DNA of 49,642 nucleotides. Origin: Clostridia bacterium (GTDB taxonomy: Bacteria > Bacillota > Clostridia > Oscillospirales > Acutalibacteraceae). Location of the stretch: NCBI GenBank assembly GCA_017623315.1, contig JAGAPJ010000042.1, positions 1 to 49,642 of the forward strand, read 5' to 3'. Each line of letters opens with the position of its first letter. Within the stretch, counting starts at the first letter, position 1. Of the stretch, positions 42,408-49,642 are shown piece by piece. Position numbers and translations under genes: made by a program. The notes beneath the pieces are model-generated. The model did no database searches, had not been told where the DNA came from, and saw only the letters and a program-made list of their open reading frames with translations.

Positions 42408-43466
42408 ATGTTATATACAAATGATATTACTAAAAAAATAGCAGTTGGCGATATGTTTATAGGTGGCGGCGCGGCTGTCAGTGTACAGTCAATGCTTTGT
42501 GCCGAGGCTCACGATATTGAAGGTAACGTTGCGCAAGCACTTCGTTTAGAGGCGGCAGGCTGTGACATCGTGCGTGTCACCGTGCCTGATATGGAAGCCA
42601 TAAAAACGGTTGAAGCACTTAAAAACGCTATTAAAATACCCTTGGTGGCAGACATTCATTTTGATTACCGCTTGGCAATTGAAAGCGTTGCCGCAGGGGT
42701 TGATAAGGTGCGTATTAACCCCGGTAATATTGGGGGCGACGAAAAGGTTAAGGCTGTTGCCGACGCTTGCAAAAAAGCAGGTGTGCCAATTAGAATTGGT
42801 GTAAATTCAGGCTCGCTTGAAAAGGAAATTCTGGCTAAATATGGCGGTGTAACCCCTGAAGCTATGGTTGAAAGCGGACTTTATCATATATCGCTTTTAG
42901 AAAAATTTGATTTTGATGATATTGTACTTTCGCTCAAGTCTTCCGACACCTTTAAAATGTATAAGGCTTATGAATTAGCGGCAGAAAAATGCCGTTACCC
43001 CTTGCACCTTGGCGTTACCGAGGCGGGTACCGAAAATATGGGTGTAATTAAATCAGCCGCGGGTATTGGCGGACTTTTACTTCGCGGTATCGGTAATACT
43101 ATTCGCATTTCCTTGACTGATGACCCCGTAAAAGAGGTTGAGGCGGGTATTAAGCTTTTAAAAGCGATAGGACTAAGAAATGACGGAATTAAGTTTGTTT
43201 CTTGCCCCACCTGCGGCAGAACACAAATTGACTTAATAAAAATTGCGGCTGAAGCCGAAAAGCGCCTTGCAAACGTAAATAAAAACATAACCGTTGCAAT
43301 TATGGGTTGTATTGTAAACGGCCCTGGCGAAGCGTCGGCAGCGGATATCGGCATTGCAGGCGGTAAGGGCTGTGGTGTATTATTTAAAAAGGGCGAAATT
43401 ATAGCTTCTAAATTGCCTGAAGATAAATTGTTAGATGCATTAATAGAAGAAATTGAAAAAATGTAA
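42408..43466 (+). CDS. ispG: 4-hydroxy-3-methylbut-2-enyl diphosphate synthase (flavodoxin)
   Basis: 352 residues. It has VQSMLCAEAHD, CDIVRVTVPD, PLVADIHFDYRLA, KVRINPGNIG, and the iron-sulfur cysteines in CPTCGRTQ and MGCIVNGPGEA. It performs the penultimate step of the MEP pathway. Two ATG codons (42405 and 42408) are possible; the second is better spaced from AAGGTG. Confidence 0.96.
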   Translation: MLYTNDITKKIAVGDMFIGGGAAVSVQSMLCAEAHDIEGNVAQALRLEAAGCDIVRVTVPDMEAIKTVEALKNAIKIPLVADIHFDYRLAIESVAAGVDKVRINPGNIGGDEKVKAVADACKKAGVPIRIGVNSGSLEKEILAKYGGVTPEAMVESGLYHISLLEKFDFDDIVLSLKSSDTFKMYKAYELAAEKCRYPLHLGVTEAGTENMGVIKSAAGIGGLLLRGIGNTIRISLTDDPVKEVEAGIKLLKAIGLRNDGIKFVSCPTCGRTQIDLIKIAAEAEKRLANVNKNITVAIMGCIVNGPGEASAADIGIAGGKGCGVLFKKGEIIASKLPEDKLLDALIEEIEKM

Positions 43467-43481
43467 ACGGAGTTGAAAAAA

Positions 43482-46400
43482 TTGGCTACCCCATTGTTTT
43501 GCGAAATATTCGGTGATTTTTTAAGCGCAGATTTACGCGAAAAGGTAAACGGCGCAATTCTTAAAAAATGTAATTTAGATACCGAAAACCGCACCCTTTT
43601 GGCAGGGCTTTATTGTGATACATATATTTCGCACGGTGTGTTAGCCGAACTTACAAATTCCATTGAAGCACTTTTAAAGCTTGAAAAGTGTAGTATTACT
43701 GCCGAATTTTCACCCTCAGCCTTTGGTATAAGTGTGTGTGAGGATTTGGTGAACGAAATCCGTCAGCACAACGCCCTTTTAAACGGTTATTTTAACGGGG
43801 CAGAATATGCTTTAGACGGTGATACCCTTACAATTAATTTAAAGCACGGCGGTTATAAAAAAATTGTTGCAACCAAGTTTGAAGAACAGTTTATCCGCCT
43901 TGTAAACGACCGCTTTGGCAGGGAATGTGTGCTTTGCTTTGACGGTCAGCTTGACGACGTTAAAATTGAAATGCCCGAGGTTACCTATCAACCGCCTCAG
44001 CCTAAAGCTGAAAAGAAGGTAGAGGAAAAACCGCAAATTAAGTTTGAAGAGCGACGTGAAAAGCCCGAAAACGGCGTAGTTTACCTTGATAACCCACAAC
44101 TGTTTTACGGCAGAAGAATTGACAATAACGTAAAACCGATGATTGATATTACACCTGATGAGGTCTTTGTTTCATGTTGGGGTGAGGTGTTTGGTTATGA
44201 AACACGCAAAATCAACACCAAACGTGGCGAGGCAGTTATTGTTAATTTCTCTGTTTCGGACTATACAAACTCAATTAGCGCATCACTTTTTATGGACCCC
44301 AAGAAAATGGGGGATATTTCAAACCTTAAAAACGGAAATTTTGTTTTAATTAACGGTAATTACGAATTCGACAATTATAAAAAAGAACATATTATAAAGC
44401 CCACCGCAATTGCACTTTTACAGCCCTATTTTGAGATGGACGAATATGAGGGCGAAAAGCGAATTGAGCTTCATTGCCACACCAATATGTCGGACAAGGA
44501 CGCTGTTTGCCCCGCCGAAGACCTTATTAATCAGGCTTATAAGTGGGGCCACAAGGCAATTGCCATTACAGACCACGGTGTTGTACAGGCTTATCCTGCG
44601 GCTGCAGGTGCGGTTAAGGGTATCCGCAAAAAAGGCGGCGACTTTAAGGTTATTTACGGTGTTGAAGGTTATTTTGTTGATGACATCAACAATGATATTA
44701 CAAACCTTGCCCCCAAGCAAATTAAGCGTTACCACCAAATTATTTTGGTTAAAAATGCAGTTGGTCTTAAAAACCTTTATAAGCTTGTTTCCGATGCACA
44801 TATTAATAACTTTAAGGGTAGACCCTTAACTTTGCGCAGTAAGCTAGACGAATTGCGCGAGGGCTTAATTGTCGGCTCGGCCTGTGAGGCGGGCGAGCTT
44901 TTCCAAGCGGTATTCCGTGGCGAGCCACATGAGGAACTTTTGCGAATTGCAAGCTATTACGATTATCTTGAAATTCAGCCCCTTGGCAATAACGACTTTA
45001 TGGTTAGAAAATCGACCGAGCCTGACGAAAAGAACAAAAAGGGCGAGGTTATTCCTAATCCGTACCGTCACGTGACAAGTGTGGAAATGCTTAAGGCGTA
45101 TAACCGCAAAATTGTTGAAATTGCGGACGAGCTAGGAAAACCCGTTGTTGCAACGGGTGACGTGCACTTCCTAAGAAAAAGTGATGAAATTATCCGTAAA
45201 ATTTTACTTGCGGGTCAAAATTATGACGACTTTGACCATCAAGCACCCCTATATCTTAAAACCACACAGGAAATGCTTGACGATTTCAGCTATTTTGGCG
45301 ACCGTGCAAAAGAGTTTGTTATTGATAATCCTGCAAAAATTGCCGATATGATAAGCGGTGATATTATCCCTGTACCTGAAGAAAGTCATCCACCTGTTAT
45401 TGAAGGGTCGGATGATATGCTTCGTGACATTTGTTGGGCTAACGCCCGTAAAAAATACGGCGAAAACGTGCCTGAGGTTGTGTCAAAGCGTCTTGAAAAA
45501 GAGCTCAATGCAATTATTTCTAACGGCTTCTCTATAATGTATATTTCGGCGCAAAAGCTCGTGGCGTTCAGCGAAGAAAACGGCTATCTTGTTGGCTCGC
45601 GTGGTTCGGTTGGCTCATCCTTTGTTGCTACAATGGCGGGTATATCCGAGGTTAATCCCTTGCCGCCCCACTATGTTTGTCCCGAATGTCAGTACAGCGA
45701 ATTTTTCTTAAAGGGCGAGGTAGGCTCGGGTTTTGACCTTCCTGAAAAGAAATGCCCTCACTGTGATAAAATGCTGGTTCGTGACGGCCACGACATACCA
45801 TTTGAAACCTTCTTGGGCTTTAAGGGTGACAAGGTGCCTGATATCGACCTAAACTTTTCGGACGAATTCCAAACCGAAGTACAGCGTTATACCGAAGAGC
45901 TTTTTGGTAGCGAAAACGTGTTTAAAGCGGGTACAATTTCGACCATTGCTGAAAAAACCGCCTTTGGTTTTGCTCGCGCGTATGCTGAAAAGAAGGGTAT
46001 AACACTTTCTAATGCCGAGCTTGACCGTTTGGCAAAGAAGCTTGAAAAAAGCAAAATTAAGGCGACGACAGGTCAGCACCCCGCGGGCATGATTGTTGTG
46101 CCAAGAAACGAAACAATTTACGACTTTTGCCCCATTCAGCATCCCGCAAATAAGCCTGAATCGGGTGTTACTACCACACACTTTGACTTTCATTCAATTC
46201 ACGATACAATTTTAAAGCTTGACGAGCTAGGACATGTTGTTCCTACTACATATAAATATTTAGAGGAATACACAGGCATTTCGGTAAGCGATATTTCAAT
46301 GAGTGATCCGAAGGTTTACAGTCTTTTCACCTCAACCGAGGCACTTGGCGTTACACCGGAGGATATTGAATCTGAAACAGGTACTTACTGTATACCAGAA

Positions 46401-47288
46401 TTTGGTACAGCCTTTGTTCGTGGCATGCTTGTAGACTGTAAACCCAAAAACTTTGCCGACCTATTACAAATTTCGGGTCTTTCGCACGGTACGGGCGTTT
46501 ACCTTGGCAATGCTAAGGATTTAATTGACAACGGCACCTGCACCATATCGGAGGTTATTGGTACCCGTGACAATATTATGGTGTACTTAATCCATCAGGG
46601 TATGGAGGAAGGCCGTGCGTTTAAGATAACCGAAACGGTACGTAAGGGCCTTGTTTCAAAGGGCAAGGTGCCCAAAGAGGTTTGGGACGAAATGGCTGAG
46701 GATATGCGTAAGGTCAACGTGCCTGAATGGTATATCGATTCCTGCCATAAAATCGAGTATATGTTCCCTAAAGCACACGCGGCGGCTTACGTTATTGGTG
46801 CTCTCAGGCTTGCGTGGTATAAGGTTTACCGCCCGCTTGAATTTTACTGCGCCTATTTTACTGCACGTCCCGAAGATGTAGACGTGCCCATACTTATGGG
46901 CGGCAAGGAAGCGGTACGTCGTTACCTTCGTGATATTAAGGCAAAAGGTAAGGACGCAACCCAAAAGGAATTGGACGTATACGAAAATATGCTTATATTT
47001 AATGAGTTTTTTTCACGCGGACTTGAAATTTTACCGATTGATATTAATAAATCCCATGCTATGAAATATCTACCCGAGGACGGTAAAATGCGTTTGCCCT
47101 TTGGTGCGCTTTCGGGTGTCGGCGAAAAGGCGGCTTATTCAATTTACGAAGCGGCACAGGCAGGAAACTATGTTTCAAAGGAAGATTTCCAGCTTGAAGC
47201 AGGTGTTTCGAAAACTATTATTCAAAACCTTAGTGACCTTGGTGCTTTCAGTGATTTACCTGAAACCAATCAAATGTCCATGTTTTAA
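43482..47288 (+). CDS. polC: PolC-type DNA polymerase III alpha subunit lacking the exonuclease insertion
   Basis: 1268 residues, shorter than the usual 1430-1460. Order: N-terminal PolC domain (about 1-180), OB fold (about 225-315), PHP domain (about 325-640), palm/fingers and C-terminal region. PHP metal residues look intact (HCHTNMSDKDAV at H331, ITDHGVVQ, YGVEGYF at E395, TGDVHFL). The zinc site CPEC/CPHC (C733 to about C764) and the catalytic PDIDLNFS (D787, D789) are present. In typical PolC the DEDD proofreading domain (motif FDxETTG) is inserted in PHP after the YGVE strand. Here only 22 residues separate E395 from H418 (YHQIILVKNAVGLKNLY), so that domain is absent, and there is no frameshift. 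TTG at 43482 is the start, with ACGGAG 9 bp upstream. Confidence 0.95.
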   Translation: MATPLFCEIFGDFLSADLREKVNGAILKKCNLDTENRTLLAGLYCDTYISHGVLAELTNSIEALLKLEKCSITAEFSPSAFGISVCEDLVNEIRQHNALLNGYFNGAEYALDGDTLTINLKHGGYKKIVATKFEEQFIRLVNDRFGRECVLCFDGQLDDVKIEMPEVTYQPPQPKAEKKVEEKPQIKFEERREKPENGVVYLDNPQLFYGRRIDNNVKPMIDITPDEVFVSCWGEVFGYETRKINTKRGEAVIVNFSVSDYTNSISASLFMDPKKMGDISNLKNGNFVLINGNYEFDNYKKEHIIKPTAIALLQPYFEMDEYEGEKRIELHCHTNMSDKDAVCPAEDLINQAYKWGHKAIAITDHGVVQAYPAAAGAVKGIRKKGGDFKVIYGVEGYFVDDINNDITNLAPKQIKRYHQIILVKNAVGLKNLYKLVSDAHINNFKGRPLTLRSKLDELREGLIVGSACEAGELFQAVFRGEPHEELLRIASYYDYLEIQPLGNNDFMVRKSTEPDEKNKKGEVIPNPYRHVTSVEMLKAYNRKIVEIADELGKPVVATGDVHFLRKSDEIIRKILLAGQNYDDFDHQAPLYLKTTQEMLDDFSYFGDRAKEFVIDNPAKIADMISGDIIPVPEESHPPVIEGSDDMLRDICWANARKKYGENVPEVVSKRLEKELNAIISNGFSIMYISAQKLVAFSEENGYLVGSRGSVGSSFVATMAGISEVNPLPPHYVCPECQYSEFFLKGEVGSGFDLPEKKCPHCDKMLVRDGHDIPFETFLGFKGDKVPDIDLNFSDEFQTEVQRYTEELFGSENVFKAGTISTIAEKTAFGFARAYAEKKGITLSNAELDRLAKKLEKSKIKATTGQHPAGMIVVPRNETIYDFCPIQHPANKPESGVTTTHFDFHSIHDTILKLDELGHVVPTTYKYLEEYTGISVSDISMSDPKVYSLFTSTEALGVTPEDIESETGTYCIPEFGTAFVRGMLVDCKPKNFADLLQISGLSHGTGVYLGNAKDLIDNGTCTISEVIGTRDNIMVYLIHQGMEEGRAFKITETVRKGLVSKGKVPKEVWDEMAEDMRKVNVPEWYIDSCHKIEYMFPKAHAAAYVIGALRLAWYKVYRPLEFYCAYFTARPEDVDVPILMGGKEAVRRYLRDIKAKGKDATQKELDVYENMLIFNEFFSRGLEILPIDINKSHAMKYLPEDGKMRLPFGALSGVGEKAAYSIYEAAQAGNYVSKEDFQLEAGVSKTIIQNLSDLGAFSDLPETNQMSMF

Positions 47289-47290
47289 TC

Positions 47291-47330
47291 AAAAAACAAG
47301 CCAAATTTAACGTTTTGGCTTGTTTTTTTA
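47291..47330 (+). terminator. Terminator after polC
   Basis: A perfect 15-bp stem (47291-47305 with 47314-47328), 8-nt loop, then a T run. It closes the pyrH-polC operon. Confidence 0.9.
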
Positions 47331-47370
47331 TCATATTTTTAGTAAATCTTGCAAAAATATTAAAAAAAGG

Positions 47371-47399
47371 TTGCAATTTTGTAACCTTTTTGTTATAAT
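47371..47399 (+). promoter_or_regulatory. Promoter of the M23 peptidase gene, within an inverted repeat
   Basis: TTGCAA (47371-47376), 17-bp spacer, TATAAT (47394-47399). A perfect 12-bp inverted repeat, CAATTTTGTAAC at 47374-47385 and GTTACAAAATTG at 47413-47424, covers the -35/spacer and the start of the transcript and could bind a regulator. Confidence 0.65.
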
Positions 47400-47452
47400 A
47401 ACCCTTGTAGTTGTTACAAAATTGTAATTTTTATGGAAAGGCGCTGAATTTT

Positions 47453-48676
47453 ATTTTTAACGAACTTTGCGAAAAAATGTTAAATAAAACGCAAAATTTA
47501 ATAAAGTATAACAAAGTGCTTACAAAAGTTATTTCACTCCTTTTAGTTATTGTTTTAAGCTTTATTGTAACCTTTGTTTCTTGTGGTATTACCCTTGGTT
47601 TAAAGGTTGTTTACAACGGTGAAACAATTGGTGTGGTTAAAAGCCATAAAACCTTTGACAAGGCTGTTGCTTATATTGAAAACAACACCCAGCACTTAAA
47701 GGTTGGCACCTCTATTGACAAGGCTTCCTTTGGTTTAACCCTTACCTTAGCGGACAAGTTCCTTAACAAAACCCAGTTGGCTGAAAAAATTGCCGAAAAT
47801 ACCGACGAAATTGCAACCGCTAATATTTTATATGTAAACGATAAGCCAATCGCTTATACCGACATTAAAAACGTTGAAGAATTAATTGAAAAGTCACGCT
47901 GTCGTTATTATATTGACGGTGCTGAAAATAATGCTGAATTTATTGATACTATTCGTCTTGAAAAGGTTTTTGCTTATGCAAAGCGTGTTGATGGCGATAA
48001 AGCAGTAAAGGAAATTATTAATAACCTTAATGTTAAAACCGTTTCAAAGGTTTCTTTTGAAGCTCCCATTGCGTTTTCTACTAAAACCGTTAATACCTCT
48101 GCACAGTATATTGGTTATTCTAAAATTACAACCCCGGGTAAACAGGGTCTTGCATCTAAAACTGAGTTGGTTGAAACCGTAAACGGTAACGAAAGCTCAC
48201 GAGAGGTGCTTAAAAACGAGGTTTTAGTTCAGCCTGTTACACAGGTTGTTTTAAAGGGTACTGCTATTAATATGGCAACTGCAACCGAAAAGGCTCAGGC
48301 ACAGTCGGCAGGTCTTATTTTACCCCTTAATACCTATGTTTATATTTCGGCATATTGGGGTGACGGCCGTAATCACAAGGCAATTGACTTTGCAGGCAAA
48401 CGTGGCACACCAATTTTTGCTGCACAAGGCGGTGTTGTTACTTGCGCAGGTTACCGCGGTAACTACGGTTATCTTGTTGAAATCGATCATGGAAACGGCT
48501 TAAGAACACGTTATGCTCACTGCAATGCCCTTTGCGTGAAGGTTGGTCAAACTGTAAAGCAGGGTCAGCAAATTGCAACAATGGGTAATACTGGCCGTTC
48601 CACAGGTGACCATTTGCACTTTGAAGTACTTAAAAACAACGTACAGGTAAACCCTGCACCCTATATTTTTAAATAA
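47453..48676 (+). CDS. Membrane-anchored M23 metallopeptidase with G5 domain
   Basis: About 400-410 residues: an N-terminal transmembrane helix, an extracellular region of repeated alpha-beta character, a G5 domain (around NEVLVQPVTQVVLKGTA) and a C-terminal M23 (LytM-type) domain. The M23 zinc site is visible as HKAIDFAG (H and D) and HLHFEV, with YGYLVEIDHGNGLRTRYAHC between. It should cut peptide cross-links of peptidoglycan outside the cell; G5 domains bind wall polymers. The start is uncertain: GGAAAGG at 47435-47441 points to an ATT at 47453, while the first in-frame ATG (47477) has no ribosome-binding site. The longest in-frame form starts with TTG at 47411. Confidence 0.88.
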   Translation: MFNELCEKMLNKTQNLIKYNKVLTKVISLLLVIVLSFIVTFVSCGITLGLKVVYNGETIGVVKSHKTFDKAVAYIENNTQHLKVGTSIDKASFGLTLTLADKFLNKTQLAEKIAENTDEIATANILYVNDKPIAYTDIKNVEELIEKSRCRYYIDGAENNAEFIDTIRLEKVFAYAKRVDGDKAVKEIINNLNVKTVSKVSFEAPIAFSTKTVNTSAQYIGYSKITTPGKQGLASKTELVETVNGNESSREVLKNEVLVQPVTQVVLKGTAINMATATEKAQAQSAGLILPLNTYVYISAYWGDGRNHKAIDFAGKRGTPIFAAQGGVVTCAGYRGNYGYLVEIDHGNGLRTRYAHCNALCVKVGQTVKQGQQIATMGNTGRSTGDHLHFEVLKNNVQVNPAPYIFK

Positions 48677-48691
48677 TTTAAAACATACGCG

Positions 48692-48728
48692 AAGCGCGGT
48701 AGAACGTAAAGTTCTACCGCGCTTTTGT
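48692..48728 (+). terminator. Terminator after the M23 peptidase gene
   Basis: A perfect 14-bp GC-rich stem (48692-48705 with 48711-48724), 5-nt loop, then TTGTTT. Confidence 0.88.
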
Positions 48729-48757
48729 TTGCTATTAATTATGGGTAACCTCTAATT

Positions 48758-48934
48758 TCAAAAGCTAATAAGCTTATTAACGTATTCGTGCATTTCCTGT
48801 TTAGACTGAATAGAATGTGTACCGTTTATAATTTCTTTCTTTTTTTCTTCATTTAGCAGCGCAAATTTTCGCATCGCTTCGGGATTTTGAGCCAAAGCCA
48901 TAGAAAAACCTATGGGAATTTCATCATTTTTCAT
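48758..48934 (-). CDS. Small conserved-type protein, 58 residues
   Basis: Translation begins MKNDEIPIGFSMALAQNP and ends EMHEYVNKLISF. A good GGAGGA site lies 6 bp upstream of the ATG. The order of a short N-terminal segment (IPIGF), a helix with NPEAM-KF, and a THSIQSKQEMHEYV helix is one I recognise from small hypothetical proteins of many Clostridia; none has a known function to me. It has no signal or membrane helix, so it is likely cytoplasmic. It is divergent from the 44-residue ORF at 49061. Confidence 0.75.
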   Translation of the reverse strand: MKNDEIPIGFSMALAQNPEAMRKFALLNEEKKKEIINGTHSIQSKQEMHEYVNKLISF

Positions 48935-49060
48935 TGTTTTTCCTCCGCATAATTTTATTATTAATATTATGGCCTGTACTTAGCAGCTTAACCAACACAT
49001 TAACAATTTGAATGAAACTATACGTGCGGACCAATACTATTTTCGAAAGGAGTAATTACT

Positions 49061-49195
49061 ATGAATGACGATAAAAAAATTAAACAACCACCCGAAATTA
49101 AAGAGGATAAAAAACGCATAAAGCCCGGCGAAATAATAGGTAAAATCGAGGTTAACGATACCCGTGAACGTCGTGACGGTCCCGGCGGAAATTAA
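49061..49195 (+). CDS. Very small charged protein ending in GPGGN
   Basis: 44 residues, with an AAAGGAG site 7-8 bp before the ATG and a terminator directly after the stop, so it is probably a real one-gene unit. The N-terminal half is Lys/Asp/Glu-rich, then PGEIIGKIEVNDT, then ERRDGPGGN at the end. It has no hydrophobic segment. The C-terminal double glycine could be a cleavage or modification site, but no modifying enzyme is visible nearby. The function is unknown. Confidence 0.65.
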   Translation: MNDDKKIKQPPEIKEDKKRIKPGEIIGKIEVNDTRERRDGPGGN

Positions 49196-49200
49196 AAAGA

Positions 49201-49237
49201 AGCCCGTGTTTCTTTTGTGGAAAACACGGGCTTTGTC
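49201..49237 (+). terminator. Terminator after the 44-residue gene
   Basis: An 11-bp perfect stem, AGCCCGTGTTT (49201-49211) with AAACACGGGCT (49222-49232), followed by TTGTCT. Confidence 0.85.
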
Positions 49238-49254
49238 TATGGGTTATAAAAAAG

Positions 49255-49455
49255 ATATTTCGAGCAGTCTTGCGTATGGATTCAAACTCTCACAGTTTTT
49301 GGTGAAATCGCTCGCTTACGCTCACGGTGAAATAATTCGCGTCGTGAATTGTGAAATTTAATGCTAACGCATCAAGTGAAATTAAATCCACCCACTCGCC
49401 GTCGAAGCGAATTTCACAGTGCGAAGCAATATATCACCCGTTCCGACAGGAGCGG
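49255..49455. repeat. Palindromic intergenic repeat with GTGAAAT units
   Basis: A run of short palindromes separated by GTGAAAT/ATTTCAC or ATATC spacers: CGCTCGCTTACGCTCACGG, AATTCGCGTCGTGAATT, ATGCTAACGCAT, GCGAATTTCAC and CCGTTCCGACAGGAGCGG. The tail TGCGAAGCAATATATC resembles the end of the repeat near 36840-36855, suggesting one family. ORFs crossing it have no coding character. Confidence 0.65.
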
Positions 49456-49462
49456 ATATCAT

Positions 49463-49507
49463 TGTAAAAAGCCTAATTTGTTAGGTAAACAAATTAGGCT
49501 TTTTACA
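49463..49507. terminator. Strong symmetric terminator next to the tRNA fragment
   Basis: A perfect 20-bp inverted repeat (49463-49482 with 49488-49507), 5-nt loop, ending in an A run on one side and a T run on the other. On the minus strand it lies immediately downstream of the tRNA-Pro 3' end and is the natural terminator of that gene. Confidence 0.88.
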
Positions 49508-49552
49508 TGGTCGAGGCGACAGGATTCGAACCTGCGGCCTCTGCGTCCCGAA
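49508..49552 (-). tRNA. tRNA-Pro (CGG), 3' half only; likely att core
   Basis: Read on the minus strand: anticodon loop TTCGGGA (anticodon CGG), 3' strand of the anticodon stem CGCAG, variable loop, T arm with TTCGAAT, acceptor strand CGCCTCG, discriminator A, and encoded CCA. The 5' anticodon strand should read CTGCG, but the bases at 49553-49557 do not pair, and no D arm or 5' acceptor follows within the window. So the gene is broken exactly at the anticodon loop. This is the common crossover point of tyrosine integrases. Confidence 0.8.
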
Positions 49553-49601
49553 CAGCAAGATATAGTTGTTATTTAGTCATTTATACTACATATAGTGGTT
49601 T

Positions 49602-49642
49602 TTATTCCGAAAAACCATCGTCTTTGAGCATCTTGTCTCCAA
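49602..49642 (-). CDS. 3' end of a gene entering from the right edge, possibly an integrase
   Basis: On the minus strand an open frame ends GDKMLKDDGFSE and stops at 49602-49604. Only about 13 codons are visible. A tyrosine integrase gene ending about 50 bp from the att core is the usual arrangement, and the helical charged C-terminus would fit, but other frames are not excluded. Confidence 0.25.
   Translation of the reverse strand, partial: GDKMLKDDGFSE

Noticed and set aside
44640-44740. Frameshift or pseudogene explaining the short PolC
   Set aside because: The frame is open across the junction, and flanking PHP motifs continue in frame with normal spacing; nothing looks broken.
49361-49576. 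Plus-strand ORF of 71 codons
   Set aside because: It runs through the repeat, the terminator and the antisense of the tRNA fragment; it is a chance open frame.
49508-49642. Group I intron in the tRNA-Pro anticodon loop
   Set aside because: The break is before T32, so a 5' exon would end in G31 rather than the U such introns need. No intron core motif is visible in the 90 bases available. An integration junction fits better, though the right flank is needed to be sure.

Overview
The window is from a low-GC Gram-positive bacterium, most likely a spore-forming Clostridia lineage of the Oscillospiraceae/Ruminococcaceae type. The evidence is a PolC-type replicase, the rimP-nusA-ylxR-ylxQ-infB order, a SpoIID homologue, an ECF-type thiamine transporter subunit under a TPP riboswitch, and dispersed palindromic repeats of a style common in gut Clostridia. 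The species cannot be named from the sequence alone.

Layout. (1) 1-663: the 3' end of a phage tail-type gene and its terminator. (2) 713-17212: a surface polysaccharide locus, all on the + strand. It has its own promoter, a priming sugar-phosphate transferase, four glycosyltransferases, a Wzy-like polymerase, a pyruvyl transferase, a MenD-like ThDP enzyme with an SDR reductase, a Wzx flippase, and the three UDP-L-FucNAc genes (capE, capF, capG) with a nucleotidyltransferase-fold gene between capF and capG. (3) 17211-24686: mixed genes. These are a SpoIID-like protein, a membrane protein, three tiny translationally coupled genes of unknown function, a phosphodiesterase, QueH, TPP riboswitch-ThiT, a cyclophilin lipoprotein, a D,D-carboxypeptidase and a second phosphoesterase. 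(4) 24673-34343: a PASTA pseudokinase, then the operon rimP-nusA-ylxR-ylxQ-infB-rbfA-nrnA-truB-ribF, preceded by a leader terminator. (5) 34348-36676, minus strand: pduL-hemW-histidine phosphatase. (6) 36677-37210: non-coding, filled by two palindromic repeat elements. (7) 37211-47330: pyrH-frr-uppS-cdsA-dxr-rseP-ispG-polC. (8) 47371-49642: an M23 peptidase with its own promoter, two small divergent ORFs, a third palindromic repeat, and the 3' half of a tRNA-Pro gene interrupted at the anticodon loop. The last is best read as the attachment site of an integrated element continuing beyond the right edge.

How the genes fit together. The MEP-pathway enzymes Dxr and IspG with UppS supply undecaprenyl diphosphate, the precursor of the lipid carrier that the polysaccharide locus and peptidoglycan synthesis need. 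CdsA makes CDP-diacylglycerol. The D,D-carboxypeptidase, PASTA protein, M23 peptidase and SpoIID-like protein all concern the cell wall.

Most notable points: the PolC lacks the usual proofreading exonuclease insertion; the PASTA 'kinase' has lost its catalytic residues; the MenD-like enzyme lies in a sugar locus and lacks a conserved substrate-binding arginine; and the right edge holds a probable tRNA integration junction.
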